Assembly: GCF_030463565.1 (NCBI RefSeq)
Contig: NC_134660.1
Coordinates: forward strand, 2,431,501-2,495,500
Length of the DNA stretch: 64,000 nucleotides
Direction: 5' to 3'
Origin: Pelecanus crispus
Taxonomy: Eukaryota; Chordata; Aves; Pelecaniformes; Pelecanidae
Positions 27,115 to 39,420 of this stretch are shown here, one piece after another. Each line of letters begins with the position of its first letter. Position 1 is the first letter of the stretch. The position numbers were made by a program, and so were the translations under genes. Below the pieces are notes generated by a model. The model ran no database searches, had not been told where the DNA came from, and saw only the letters and a program-made list of their open reading frames with translations.

Positions 27115-27929
27115 GGGCCTCGGCGAGGATGTACGTTAGGAGAGATGAACCCCCACGTGCGGCCGCCTGCTCGTGGAGGCGGGAGGAGGGCCGGGACATC
27201 GCGCTGGAACGGGATCGGCTGTTTTGCTGAGTCAAAGCCAACGGCTGGGAGCCGAGGGAGCCATTTGTGAAAGGCAAAGTCTATTTAGGTACCGCAGCCG
27301 CGGTGAATTCCTCGATGGGACCAATTGTTTATATAGAATTACGCATATTTCCAAGTGCTCTGCTGAACTGGAACCAAGGGGAGGGGAAAAAAAAAAAAAA
27401 AAAGGAGCTTGGGCTGCTTTCTGGCACCTAAATCCTGGCCTGGAGCAAGGCCGTGGGCAGGCGGTAGGCGCCGCAGCCGCAGCACCCGCTCCCACGGGAG
27501 GACGGGACGGACACGAGCACCTGCCCCAGCCCACAGACGCCGATGGCCCCGTGTCTCCCACCGAGGCAGGAAAAGCGCCTGGAAAGACGATGTTTCCCCC
27601 TGAGAGGGGAAGCTTTGCGGGTCCCCCTCTTTTACTACCAGGCACAACCTCGTCTTTAAAAAATGGCAATCGGAGAAATGATCCCTCTGCCCAGCGATGC
27701 CCGGCTTGCACCAGGGACGGGAGGGAAAATTAACGGTGAGTCAGGAAGGGAGCGTGTGGCCGGCTTAAACGCTGAGCTCTTAACCATACACACGGGAAGA
27801 GGAGTTGTGATTTTTAGCTCTCCTTTGGTTTCCTATCCACTGAAATGAAATTTCCTCTTGCCAGAGTCCAGTGACCACATTTTCTGCGCAGCACCGTTCC
27901 TATAAGGAGCAACATCATCGGATTAATGA

Positions 27930-28140
27930 GTCCTTTGCAGGCAGCGAATAAGTATGATTCATTATTGGCAGCAATGCCACTGTAAATGGATTTTTTTGTG
28001 GTGAAAATACATAAATAAGGCTACATAACTGAAGGGCTGTTGATGAAGTGTAGACCAGCTTTAATCACAGTGTAATTGCTGCCATCAGTTCTAATTATTT
28101 ATAAATATTTTTATAATTGTGGAAATTAAACAATTAGACA
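27930..28140. other. AT-rich block, possible conserved noncoding element
   Basis: A stretch of TAAT-, ATTA- and TTTATAAATA-like motifs (such as GGATTAATGAG, CTAATTATTTATAAATAT) within otherwise GC-rich surroundings. This composition is typical of deeply conserved enhancers, but conservation cannot be seen from one sequence. Confidence 0.25.
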
Positions 28141-30352
28141 TCCTTCCTTCCCTCTTCTAAATCAAATCAGTTAAAAGTTCAGGATGCAGTCTGGGGCTGT
28201 GACTGCTGAACACACTTCATTCACGGGGCTGAGAAAAACGTTGCTTTACCTTTCTTCTAAAACACGCACCCCTGCAAAAGCAGACACTCGACCCCCCGGC
28301 ACGGAGCAGAGCCTCCGTCTCCGCTCCTCGAAGGACAGACCCGCAGCCAGGCTGCCCGCCAGCGAGCTCAATAAATAGTTGAATATCGAAATAGTCGAAT
28401 ATCGAGCGGAGCCGGGCGCGACGCGGAGCCTGGCTTCCCAGGGAGCATCGCTCGGTCCCTGGGCTCCCGGGGGGGTCAGGGCCAGGCGAGCAGAAGAGGC
28501 GTCGCTGCCAGCGAGGACCCGGTTCCTAAATCTTGCCCCAGTGACGCATTTTCCTCCATCCCGGAGAGGAAGAACAGCCCTCCCTGGGCAGGCCAGTTAA
28601 TGGCATGGGTGGGCAGAGCATGGGTGGGCAGAGCACCTTGGAAGTTAATAACAGAGATTTACTGGCGCGCTGGAACGGTACAGAAGGAGGTCACGCTGCT
28701 AATTCTCCCGTTGCTGATCCCAGCAGATAAATCTACAGTACATCAGGAAACGAATTACCCAGAAATGCAGTATTAAAATGGATTATTATATTTCTTCGCT
28801 TAAAGAAGTGTTGACTTTAACGCTGAACCCCCGTACCCACCACCGCCAAGCGCCGGCTCCCAGCTCCCCGGTAGGAGTTTGCCCGCAGCAACTTGCTGCT
28901 GGGGAGTAAATGGTGAGATGAGAAAAATCCCTCCTTGGGACGTGAGCTGCCCAAGGCGCCTGGCAGGCTGCCGGCCCCAGACCCCCTCCTGTGCTCAGCC
29001 CGATCCCCCCAAGACCCCTCCGGCACCCCGGCTTGGTCGCAGGCATCTCCTGGAAATATTCACATAATCCCGGTTTTCTGCTCTTCCTCATTCCCTCCAA
29101 CACCTGATTAAATACCTGATATTACTAACAGCATAAATCCAATGCAATTCAGTCCGTCCCAATCCAGATTATCTTATTGCAGATTTTTATGACACAGGAG
29201 GGGACAGAGCTGGGGACGAGACCTGCCAGGACAGCAGGCAGTGCTGGCCCTGCCGCGAGCCCTCGCCGGGATCCCGGGGAGCAGCCCCAAGCGTTGGGTT
29301 CACTCTCAGGGGACCTCGAGCGATTCCCCGGCCGCGGGGCTGCGATTACCGCTGCGGTCGTCCCCTCCCCAGCCGACTCAAGGCTCGGAGCAGCTCGGGG
29401 ACACCTCCCCAGAGTCCCGGGGGCTCGGTGTTACCCCGCTCGGTGGGGGGATGCGGGTGGGACCCCGGGGAGCCAGAGGGGAGCCAGACCCCGGGCCGCC
29501 CGTCCTGCTGCACCCCCCAGCCCACCCCAGCTGCTCCCAGGGCCGCGGGAGGAGGGTCCCCGGGGAGCGAACCGGGGCGGGGGACGGCAGCCATCTGCTC
29601 GGGAGCCCGGGGTCTGCGGGCTGTCGCGGCTGCGCCATGCCGCGCCGCGTCTGGAGACAGCCGAGTGACAAACGAGGTTAACGTCCCGCGAGCGGGAGCT
29701 GTCACTCCACGTTAGGTCCCAGGTTTCACCCTCCACAGCACCACACTTCGGCATGCACCGCGCAGGGAAAGGTGCTGGTGAACCGGCAGTGGGTCCGCTG
29801 CGGATGCCGTGACCGAAGAGGCTGCTCACGGGACAGGGGAACCATGGGCATCGGGAAGGACTTGTCCCTCCCAGCCGTCGTGGTCCCTGCCCCATGTGCC
29901 ACGCGATGCCCGGCTCTGGTCCGGTGGGGATGGGAAAGGAGCAGAGCTGGGCCCTGGCAAACCGCTCCAGGGGGTCCCGGCGCAATGTGGCGCAGGGACC
30001 GGCACTGTGCCAGTGACCTGAGCCGCGCTCGCAGGAGCAGAGCTGCAGGGTGTTCATTTATTGAAGGCGAAGGCAGGGTTACCGGAGGGACCGAGGATCG
30101 TGTTTCTGACAGCGCCAGCCCGGGAGCACTCAGCAGAGCTGGACGTCGCTCCGGGAAGGCATCGAGTTTTGCGGACGCCCTTCCTCCTTCCCTTGCGGCC
30201 ATTATGTCACCGAGGAGCAGGGTGGCCCCGGCACGAGGCGATGCCGCCCGCCTGGGCGTAAAGCCGCAGCCGCCGCGGGAGCAGCGCCCTGTGCCCCCCG
30301 CAGATGCACACACCAGCACACGCCGGGCACGGGCTCCAAAGTAAAAGCCAAC

Positions 30353-30358
30353 TTTATT
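30353..30358 (-). terminator. Polyadenylation signal, probable LRRC3C 3' end
   Basis: TTTATT on the plus strand, reading AATAAA on the minus strand in the context ACAATAAAGTTGGC. It lies about 2 kb past the LRRC3C stop codon. This would give a roughly 2-kb 3' untranslated region (30340-32386). A second AATAAA on the minus strand lies near 30056-30061. Confidence 0.5.
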
Positions 30359-32386
30359 GTTGTATAAAGTAAGAACGTAAAAGGTCCCTTAAACAAAACA
30401 CATATTGGGTCAGACGGTCCCGGGTGTCTCCGCACACCACGGGCACGAGAGCGGCCGCCCGGGGATGCCCGCGGGGGAGCGGCCGCTCGCGGTGGCTTGG
30501 TCCGGTCCCCCCCAGCCCCTTTTTCTCCGCAGCCGGTTGCATGGGTGGGGGGAGCTGCCGTGGGGCTGCAGGCCCAGGGGACGCCTGGGTTGGAGCTGGG
30601 ACTGAGGTGCTTGTGTGTTGCAGAGCCCCTGGTCTGCGCAGGAAAAGTAGGCACTTGTGGAAGGGCGCGGGCGCCGCTCCCCGCCAGCTCCGTCCCGCGG
30701 CTCCCACCGGCACCGGGGTGCGGGAGGACGGGCAGCAGCCAAGGGCCGGAGCCCTGGCTGCGCCGAAACGCGCTGCCCGCACCAGGGTCTGAGGTCGGTC
30801 CCGGCAGTAAGCCCCCGCTGCACCGGGCTGGCCGGAGCCAGGTCTCACCCGGCACAGAGGATGTTGAAGCAGCTTTGGTTGGTGCTCTTGGTGAATTAAG
30901 GCAATTTAGCTTCAGTTGGTTGAAAAAAAAGAGCGAAACCAGCAAACCCAGCTCTCTCAAGGATGAGACACTGGGTCGGAAGAGTCTGGGTCTGCTCTGG
31001 CTTTGCTCTGAGTCGCCGCTTGGACCCCGTGCACCCGAAGGTGGGCACCGACCCCCACCCGCGCCAGCCCCCCGCACCCCGGCCTCGCCTCTACATACCG
31101 ACACCAGGAACCTGCAGCCCAATACTGGAAGTGTCAAGAAGGGACGTTGGGGCATTTTAGGGGAGATTCAGGCTCCTGCCAGCGGCGCGGGAGTGGGGAG
31201 AGGGCGGAGGAGCCGCGGCGGCTGCCTCCTTCCCCGCTTCCCGTCACAGTGACCGGTCGGCAGCTTGTGAGTCCTCGAGCGAGAGGTGGGAGCTCTCCTC
31301 TGGCCCCAGCCTGGAGCGGGCTGGGGAAGGGTGCTAAGCCCGGCCGCGTGGTCCCTGGGGAGCACTGAGGGGAAACCCGCTCCCCCCGACATGCCGGCAG
31401 GGCTGGACCCACCGTCTGGACCCCTCGGTTCCCCTCCATCAGCACCCACATCCCCCGGCGGCCCTGGAGGGCTCAGCCCCCGGGGAGCTCATTTCCCGTC
31501 TGCCTCTGATTTCCCGTTTGCTTCTTAGAGGAACGGCGCGCTCCGAGGGGGAAGGCGCCGGGGGTCCCCACCAGCCACCCCCTCTCCGAGTGGGCCCCCA
31601 CGCCCCTTGCTCCGCCTGGCCTGGGGGTGCCGGGATGGGAGCGGGGAGCAGCGGGGGCCGAGACAGGAGTTGGGGCGGCACCGGCCGGCACGAGAGCTGG
31701 AGCGGGGCACCCCCGGACCCACCTCTTGCCTTTCCCAATCCATGCGTCCCCACCTCCCGCCCCGTCCTTTGGTCCCACCGGGCTGGGGGTCACAGTCCGT
31801 CACCCTCCCGGGGCCAGCGACCTGGCAGGCCAGTGGCCTCGCAGCCGTACCGCTCCTCCCCGCAGCCCAGCCCTGCCCGCTGCCCGTCCAGGCAGGGAGC
31901 CAGGCCCAGGCTGCCCCGCGCTGCTGGGAACATCCCTCGGGCAGCCGAGGGTAAGCCGGGGAGGGATTAAAACACTGATTTTGTTAATGCCCCAAGGGAT
32001 CTCTGTAAAGGAAATACAAAATTTTTAAATGAAGTCTGAATGTCCGGGTCAGTCGGAGCAACGGCCGCGTGCCAGGGGGGTGCTCAGGGTCTCTCTCCGG
32101 TCTTTCCTAGTGCAGAGGCAGCGGGCGGATGCCGCGGCTGCTCTCTGCGCGTTGCCGATAACCGCCCCCGGCCGCAGCCGCTTCGCCCCTCGCTGTGCCA
32201 GAGCCGGGCACTCGCCGGCCGTGGCTCCCACTGCCGGATGCCGCTTCCCCAAGGAGAACAGAACGAATCCGTGGCTATTTCTGTGCAATTCCGGTGGCTC
32301 GTGACAGCTCTTGCAGCCATGGCGAGCCTGCGGAGCGGCCGATCCCCAGCTCCGCGGGTCCCCGTGTCCTGCGGGATGCCAGTGCC

Positions 32387-33169
32387 TCACACGACGGTGC
32401 TGATGGTGGACGACTCCTCCGACCTCCGCTGCTTGCTGGGCAGGGACTTGAGATACTCCAGGTGCCGCCGGGCATCCTCCTGGTTCTGCCGCACGTAGTA
32501 GACCAGGTAGGAGATCACCATGGCGAACCAGCCGAACATGGTGACCAGCATGGCGATGTCCGTGGTCTTTTTGTACACGTTGCAGAAGTCCGTGTCGGCG
32601 ATCACCTGCAGGAAAGCTTTGCCGACGTGCTCCTCCTGCATGGAGGAGTCGCAGACGATGCCGCCCGAGGAGCCGGCCACCAGGTCCACCGTGCGGATCA
32701 GCTCCTGCAGCTGACAGTCACACAGCCAGGGGTTGTTGGAGAGGTTGACCTTGGCCTTCAGGTTGCTAAAGGCATCTTTGCTGACCGACACCAGCCTGTT
32801 GGAAGACAAATCCAGAGAGTGCAGGTGCTCTGCCAGGCCCCGGAAAGCCCCGCTCTCGACGCTGGTGATGGCGTTGTGGGACAGATCCAGCTCTAGCAGG
32901 AGCGGCAGGTCCCAGAAGGCGTCGTGGGGCAGGAAGGGGATTCGGTTGGAGTCCAGGTAGAGCTTGTTGGTGTCGTTGGGTATGTCTCTGGGGACCTCGG
33001 TCAGCTGAGCATTGCTGCAGCGGAAGGTCTTCAGCCCCTCCTCTTCCGAGGGGTAGCAGCCCTTGGGGAATGCAGCGGCCGAGTGGAGGCAAGAGGCCAG
33101 GAGGAGGAGGCTCTGCAGGAGCAGCCACATGGTCACCGAGCGTTGGAGGACCCTCCCCGCCGCAGGCAT
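32387..33169 (-). CDS. LRRC3C: LRRC3C-type leucine-rich-repeat membrane protein
   Basis: A single 260-aa coding exon. Residues 1-33 are a signal peptide. Next come an N-terminal cap with Cys38 and Cys51, about three leucine-rich repeats (69-142; YLDSN, LELDLSHNAI, LDLSSNRL), and a C-terminal cap with NPWLCDC at 146-152, then Cys173 and Cys196. A transmembrane helix spans about 206-226, followed by the LRRC3-family signature RQNQEDARRHLEYLKSLPS (227-245) and a PDZ-ligand-like end, ISTVV. The start aligns with LRRC3B (the MxxLLLQS register matches). Family membership is certain. The symbol LRRC3C rests on position beside ORMDL3 and ZPBP2, although LRRC3B shares the same tail. A likely acceptor (CCATCTCAG, minus) puts the exon start at 33247; a 5' noncoding exon probably ends at 35221. 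The function of the protein is poorly known. Confidence 0.88.
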   Translation of the reverse strand: MPAAGRVLQRSVTMWLLLQSLLLLASCLHSAAAFPKGCYPSEEEGLKTFRCSNAQLTEVPRDIPNDTNKLYLDSNRIPFLPHDAFWDLPLLLELDLSHNAITSVESGAFRGLAEHLHSLDLSSNRLVSVSKDAFSNLKAKVNLSNNPWLCDCQLQELIRTVDLVAGSSGGIVCDSSMQEEHVGKAFLQVIADTDFCNVYKKTTDIAMLVTMFGWFAMVISYLVYYVRQNQEDARRHLEYLKSLPSKQRRSEESSTISTVV

Positions 33170-34699
33170 GGTGCCACGCCGGCTTTATCATGCGGCCGCC
33201 GGCCCGGCGGCTCTTGCCCGCGATGGCTTCGGCTGGACTCGGCGCGGCTGAGATGGAGACAGCAAAGGGACAGCGTCAGACCAGGGGTGCGGGGGGCAGA
33301 ACTGATGCTGTGCCAGCTGCGAGCATCATGCCTGCCCCGGCACAGCCCGGCCATGGGACGGGGATGGGGATGGGGACAGGGCCAGCCGGCGCGGCTCATG
33401 CATCCCCCTCATCCTCTACCATCAGCGGCCTCACTCAGGGCTCCTGCACAGCAGGACCAGGCCCCAGGGCGCCGAGCGAAGGCACGTCTCCTGCGTGCCG
33501 GCAGCTGGGCCGTAACAAGCAGAGACGGCTCGGGCTGAGCCAGAGGCGGGGGTGAGCTCCCACCCTGCTTAAGGTCACCGGCGGTTTGATTGCTCGCTCG
33601 CAGAAGGCCGATACATCCTGCAGCGGCGGCCGGCGGGACGCGGCGGTGGGCGAGCCCTGGCTTCAGGCAAGCAGCCGCTGCAGGCAGCCCCTGGGGAACG
33701 TGATGGAAAACACATGGGGACAGGGGCAGAGCAGGTTCCCGCTCCCTGGCTCCACTCCCCAGCAGCGCCCGGGGTGCACGCAGACGCACGCCGGGTTTTC
33801 CCTTTCGAGGGGACAGATGCAGGCGGGTGGCTGGGGGCTGCTGTCCCCTGCCCGCTGCCACCCCGGCCGCAGGGCCCGGCTGCCCACACCACCCTGTAAC
33901 CATGGTCCCCATCCAGCCCTTAATTCCGGAGGGGAAAAACGTCAGCAGGAAAGAAACAAAAACAGAAAAAGGAAATTCACTGGAGCTGAGCGTGTAGCGA
34001 GTTCCCAGGGTGGTGGCAGCAGATAAGGGCCACGTCCGAGCCCTGCGAGCGCGCTGCCCGGCTTTCCCAGCCACGGGTCCCGCCACGTCGGGGGGCCCCA
34101 GACCGTCCCCAGCGGGGCCGCGGCGGCAGAGCCATCGGGGCAGGATGCAGGCGCTCTCCCACCATCCCACGATTAAAGACACCGGCGTAAAAGGGCAGCC
34201 CTTGGCACCCCGTCAGGTAAAGCTCTGTGCTGCGGAGAGCCCCGTGCTGTGCCGCCCCGGGACCTCCTGGGCAAGCCTGCCCGCTGGTCCCACCGCCCCC
34301 CAGCTCCCCGGAGCACCCTGCCACCGGCGAACCCGCTTCTGGGTGCCGACCGGGGCTCCCCGGCGAGGGGCAGAGGTGTCCACCCACGGGTGGCCCTGGC
34401 AGCGCAGCCTAGGCGAGCACCCTGACTGCTGGGCACCGTAACGCAGCCCAGCCGTGCTGAAACACCCCAAGGTCACGCCAGCGCAGAGCCGACCCCGTGC
34501 TGCCGGCCACCCTGGGCTCCTCGAGGTCCCCAAGCAGGGACCAGGACTCAGAGCAGCCGAAGGGCACCGGGAACCCAGCGCCAGGCCGGCAGATCAGCAC
34601 GGCGGGGGGATCGCCCCCCCAAGTCTGCCAGAAGTAACCGGGGGCGAGCGCAAAGCCGGGCACCGTGGAAAACCCACCAGACTGAGCCGGGAGCCGGCG

Positions 34700-36350
34700 A
34701 CCCGGGAGAGAGGGTGCTTCGCCTGCAGGACCCGGGGGGCCGGGGGACCCCCACGGCAGGGCTGCGGCTCTCCAGGCCCCCGCGGTGGGCTCGGGTGGTC
34801 CCCAGCCACGGCGCTCCGGACCACGCACCGCGGCGAGGACGGGCACAACCAACCCCCTGCCACAACGCCGGGGTCCCCGAGGCGCAGCAGGACACGGGGG
34901 ACCCCAGCCCGACCCCGGGGGTCGCCGCCAGCCCCCGGGGAGGGGGGTTGAGGTGCCGGGGGCAGGTGGGGCTGCCCGCAGCGGGGCTGTGCGGGCTCCT
35001 GGAGCCGCCGTGCGCCCGGCGCAGCCGGGGATGCCCGGGGTTTCCCCCCCTCCCCGGCCCCGCTCGGCACCGGGGGCGTTGCGGGCGAGGGAAGCCCCGG
35101 TGCTTCCCCGGGGGAAGCTCAGCTCGGCGCGGAGCTCCTAGGGGACCCCCCCCCCCCCGAAACCTCCCGCCCTGCCCGCTCCCGGCTCCGGGGGCCGGGG
35201 GGGTCCCGGTGCGGACTCACCTGCCCTGCGCAGCCCCGCGGAGCGGCCCCGCGCCCCGGGCCGGAGCGGCCGCGCCCCGCGCAGCGCGGCGGGCCCGGAG
35301 CCGGCGGCGGCGGCGGCGGCGGGGCCGGTGGGCGGGATCCTCCGCCCGGGCCTCCCCGGGGCTTCCCCGCCCCCGGCCCGCCCCGCCGGGGGGGGCCGTA
35401 CAGCGCCGAGCACCCCCCGGGCCCCGCACCCGGGTCCTTTCCAGCCACCCGCCCCGCGGGAGAGGCTCAGCCCCGGGACCGCAGCCCCGGGCGGGGGCGG
35501 GGGGGACACCGGGGAGACCCGGAGAGGAGCTGCCGGGACCCCCGAGCCCGGGGCTGCCGGCGCCAGCGGCCCCCGGGGAGCTCCACGCCCCCCGCCCCGC
35601 CGCGTCGCCCCCCCCGATCCCCCGTGGGAGCACCCCCGGCCCCCCCCGGGCGCTCGGCGCTGTGCACCGGCTCTGCCCCCGGGGCTCCCCCGCCGCCTCC
35701 GCAGCCCCTCGGGGGGAGCAGGACCCCCACCCCCACCCCGGCGGGGCCAAGGTGCCCCCTCCCGCCGCAGCCTCCCCGCCCGGTACCGGCATCGCTTACT
35801 CGGGGAAACCCGAGCCGCGGCGGGCAGCGGGGCGGGCAGCAGCCTGCCGGTGCCCCCGGGGGGGCCGGAGCGGGCCCCCAGCCCCACCCCGAGCTGCCCG
35901 GGCCGGGGGTCGCTGGGCCGGGCAAGGGCTCGGCGCTGCTCGGGTCCCACCCCGCCCCCGCCGCCCCGGGACACCGGTGGGGCCGGCTCAGGACCATGGA
36001 GAGCGGCCGCCGTTACCGGGCCGGGCCCCGGTGCTCCCGGGACGCCCCGAGAGGGGCCAGGGCTCCCGCTGCCCTGCCCGGGGGTCGTCGTCTCCCCCCT
36101 CCCGCTGCTCGGGGCATCGCTGGGGCCGCTCCCTGCACCCCACCAGCACCGGGGGGGTTCGCCCCGGTGGGACACCGGGCAGCGGGGCCGGGGGCCGTGC
36201 CCTTGCCGTGCCGCAGCAAGGACGGCGGCGGCCACCCGCGCCCCGTCCCCGGTTCTCTGTGGAGGGAGAGCCCAGCCCTGCGCGCTGGCATTCTCCCGCT
36301 GCTCGGGGAGGATAAACCGTTTACGAGGCGCCTGGCCTGGATCTCGGCTC
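34700..36350 (-). promoter_or_regulatory. CpG island, probable LRRC3C promoter and 5' exon
   Basis: Extremely CpG-rich block. On the minus strand GGGCAG|GTGAGTCC at 35221/35220 is a consensus splice donor. With the acceptor at 33248-33250 it would give a 2-kb first intron and a noncoding exon ending at 35221. The long open frames on both strands (up to 533 codons) are Pro/Gly/Arg/Ala composition artefacts. The link to LRRC3C is inferred. Confidence 0.5.
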
Positions 36351-37175
36351 AATTAGGAGAACAAAACCTGACGGGAGAGGTGCAGCCAGGCAAGGCCGGA
36401 GCCAGACGTTCCCCCGGGACCCCTGCACTCCCCCCGGGAGACCCCTGCCCTCCGGCTGGGGCCAGGCGGAGAGGACGGGGCCAAGGCCGAGCCGGTGGCG
36501 CAGCGGGAGCCCGGCTCCGCACCTCAAAGCGCTGCAGCCAGCGAAGGTTTGCCGGGGCGGAGGGTCGGCAACCACCGGCTTGCCTCCCGTCCGTGCGCCG
36601 GGGCCAGTGGTCCAGAGGGGCTCAGGGGCTGCCGACAGGGCCCGCGCCGGTCTGTCCATCGCTGGGGCTGGCACCGGAGCCAAGCCCGACGCCAGGCTGG
36701 GGCAGGGCTGGCTTGGAACGCGGCTGGGAGCCCGGTGGGCAGTAGCCGGTGGGCCACGGTCAGTGCTCTTGGGCACCTTTGCTGGCGTCTCCCCGTTTGG
36801 CCGGGGAGCGGAGAAGCCCTGCGCTGCCCGTCACCATCCCAGTGCTGCCGGGAGCTGTGCATGGAGCGGCAGCCGGGGCCAACTCCGGATGACACAGCTG
36901 CCTGCTGCTGGACGGAGCCTGCAGGGATCGAGGAGCCAAGGTGGCAGGCAAGGGCTTGGGAGTGCTCGAGCTTTCGGCGAGTCCCAGCTCACGCCGGGAC
37001 CTAGAGAGGAGGAGGGTCACCGCCACCACAGCAGCGGGCAGAGACCCGGGAGCCGGAGCAGCACCACAAGGTCCCACATGTCGGGACACGGCACCCACCG
37101 GCCCAAAAACCCAGCGCCTGCAGTGCAGCACGACCCTGCGCGGACCCTTCCTCGCCGCAGCCGCGGCAGGGCTGG

Positions 37176-37697
37176 CTAAAAATAGCCGGCACTGGCTCCT
37201 TGCTGCCATCACGGTGCTAAATATAGCCGGCATCGACCAGGCAGCGGGACCGGCAGCCTGGGAGAGCGGGAGGGGAGCACGGCCCCCCAGCACGGAGGGA
37301 GGCCGGGAGCGAGCGAGGCCTGGGAATCCACATGGGAACAGCCCCACTGAGCACGGGGAAAATGCTGGTCCAGGCAGCTGCCAGCCGGCTGCAGATGGGG
37401 CCGGATCGTCCCCCGGGGAACCCCCCGCCCCCGGTGCTGGGGTTCCCTGGGTGGGTGAACCCAATTTGGGGGGAGCCCAGAGAGCGGGTGTCGTCCCCCC
37501 CGGCGCGCTCGCCCCAGCAGCGAAAGGCTGCCTGCTGCATCACTGAGAGGGATTAATATTTATGGGCGTTTAAAAATAGCTGTCGCATTGTGCTTCCCCC
37601 TCACGTGCGGAGTCAGCGGGGTGCGGGGAAGCTGCTAAATTAGATGTCACCGCGCAGAGGGAGCTGCTCAGTCAGGCAGGAGAGGCGATAAAAATAG
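37176..37697. promoter_or_regulatory. Cluster of MEF2-like A/T boxes
   Basis: CTAAAAATAG at 37176-37185, CTAAATATAG at 37217-37226 and TTAAAAATAG at 37570-37579 all fit YTA(A/T)4TAR. ATAAAAATAG at 37688-37697 differs at one base. They stand in GC-rich DNA between the LRRC3C and ORMDL3 promoters. The sites are seen; a role as an enhancer is inferred. Confidence 0.4.
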
Positions 37698-38939
37698 AGC
37701 CTGCCGTGCATGCGTGGCTCTCCTGCAAAGCAGGGCCAGCTCCCGCGGGATCCCCCGCCTCCGCACGCCGGCATCCCCACACCTTGTCCTGCTGGCAAGG
37801 GCAACCGGAGAGGCCGGGCATGGACCGGGTCCTCCCAGCCGGTGGCTGCAGAGCCCGGCAGCGGCCCTGCAACTGCTTTAACCTTGTGTGCGTGTCCCAC
37901 GGTGCCCAAAACCCTCCGGGAGCAGCGGCTGGGGAGCTCTGGCTCCGGGAAGCAGCCACGGCCCTGCCAGCAGCACGGTGCCAGCGTGTGGCACCCAGGC
38001 AGCCACGGCCCCGGCAGCCGGCGGGGTCTCCGTGCCCTCGCCGTGCCCAGCCGGCACAACCGCCCGCCGAGAGCCGGCTCAGGCCCGGGGCCGGGTGTGC
38101 AGCCGGTGCCGAGGCCAGATGGATGCACGCCGGGTCAGGACGCAGAGCTCAGCCTGGGAGCCCCGCGGGGACGCTGGCACGGGGGCCCCCGCCTCCGGGG
38201 AGCGCCAGGGGAATCCTCGATTTCCTCCGCGCAAAGCAGCGCTGCGAATCCACCCGGGCCAAACCCGAAATCCCACAAATGGGCTTTGCCGAGCGGCCAG
38301 GGAGGGCTGGGAGCGGCCGTGCGAGGCTGGGCGTCGTGAGCGGCGCTGGCAGAGCCACGCGGGCAGCCGGGGAGCACCACGCTGCCGGGCTCCGCACGCA
38401 GGGCCGGGGGCTCTGCTCGGCCTGGGACCCCAGCGCAGCTCGGGGCATGGGGTTTGGGGCACAAAGCGGCTTCGTCGTTGGGCACCGGCGCTGCACCCTC
38501 TCCTGCTCCCGGGCGGAAGAGCTGGCGGCGGCTGGCGCGCACAAAGCCCTGCACAGATGGCTGCGCGCGCCGAGGGGCCATGGCAGCACCACGCTATTAG
38601 CTTTGATCGCTGTGCAAACAAAAGCAGGGCCAGATGGTCTCCCCGCCGCGCTCCAGCGCAGGAATCCTACGCTCCCAACCCCTGACCTTGGCCGGCTGCC
38701 CCGGCAGCACCGTGCCTAACGCAGGTCGCTCGCACAACGCCGGCCGCTGTGGTTTTCCATTGGGAAGAGCGGCAGGGGAGGGAGCTGACCCTCCCCGAGC
38801 AGGGTGGGAGCACCCAGCTGGGCTCTGAGCCCCCCCACCCCGGGGTGCAGAGCGGGGTGGCCCCAACCCCCAGCGATCTCCCGGGGCCGCTCCCCCGGAG
38901 GGGGGGGCCAGGGAGGGCAGAGATGGGACCCCCGGTGCC

Positions 38940-39420
38940 CGGAGGAGCCACCGGACGGTAGCGGAGGGGCCGCGGACCCTTCCCTCGCCGCCCCCCCCCC
39001 CCCCCCCCAGGACCCGCACCCCGTCCCTAAAGCGGCCCCGCACGGTGAGCACGGCCCCGCCCCCGGGGCCGGGCCTCTCCCGGTGCTACCGGGACTACAG
39101 CTCCCGGCGTGCCGCGGCGGCGGGGCGGGCCGGGCCGCGGAGCCCGCCGGGAGCAGAGCCGGGGCGGCGGGGTGCGCGACGGAGGCAGCCCCGGCCCCGC
39201 CGAACCGGGCCGGGCCGGGCCGAGCAGCGGTGAGTACGGGCCGGGAGCGGTGGCTTCTTCTGCGGCTCCCCCGGGGGTGCGGGGCCGGCCCGGAGCCCGG
39301 CGGGCCCGGGCGGGAGAGGCCTCGCCCCCTCCCCGGGAGAAGGCGGCGGCCGAGCCCCGCAGCCGGGCCCGCGGGCGGGGGCAGCGGGAAGGTGCCTTGC
39401 GTGGGCCCCGGCCCGAAAGA
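38940..39420 (+). promoter_or_regulatory. ORMDL3 CpG-island promoter and noncoding exon 1
   Basis: CpG island with ACTACAGCTCCCGGCGTGCC at 39094-39113, which fits the ZNF143/THAP11 promoter motif (ACTACAA-TCCCAG--TGC). About 120 bp further on, GAGCAGCG|GTGAGTAC marks a consensus donor, so a noncoding first exon ends at 39229. The next plus-strand acceptor fitting ORMDL3 is at 43992, just before its start codon. C18 and C16 runs at 38991-39008 and 39459-39474 flank the exon. Confidence 0.65.

Larger units (their letters stand above)
23066..30340. other. Intergenic, ZPBP2 to LRRC3C 3' end
   Basis: No supported gene. It holds the 38-bp minisatellite at 26469-27114 and an AT-rich stretch at 27930-28140. 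From about 28.3 kb the base composition becomes GC-rich, and open frames there are low-complexity on both strands. Confidence 0.55.

Noticed and set aside
26243-27277. Several 200-265-codon frames over the minisatellite
   Set aside because: They arise because a stop-free 38-bp unit is repeated; all show the same repeated peptide in shifted frames.
29177-32386. Many overlapping GC-rich frames on both strands
   Set aside because: Composition artefacts in the LRRC3C 3' untranslated region and GC-rich intergenic DNA.
34714-36356. Long open frames (up to 533 codons) on both strands
   Set aside because: Pro/Gly/Arg/Ala-only composition in a CpG island, overlapping in several frames on both strands, no domain or homology.
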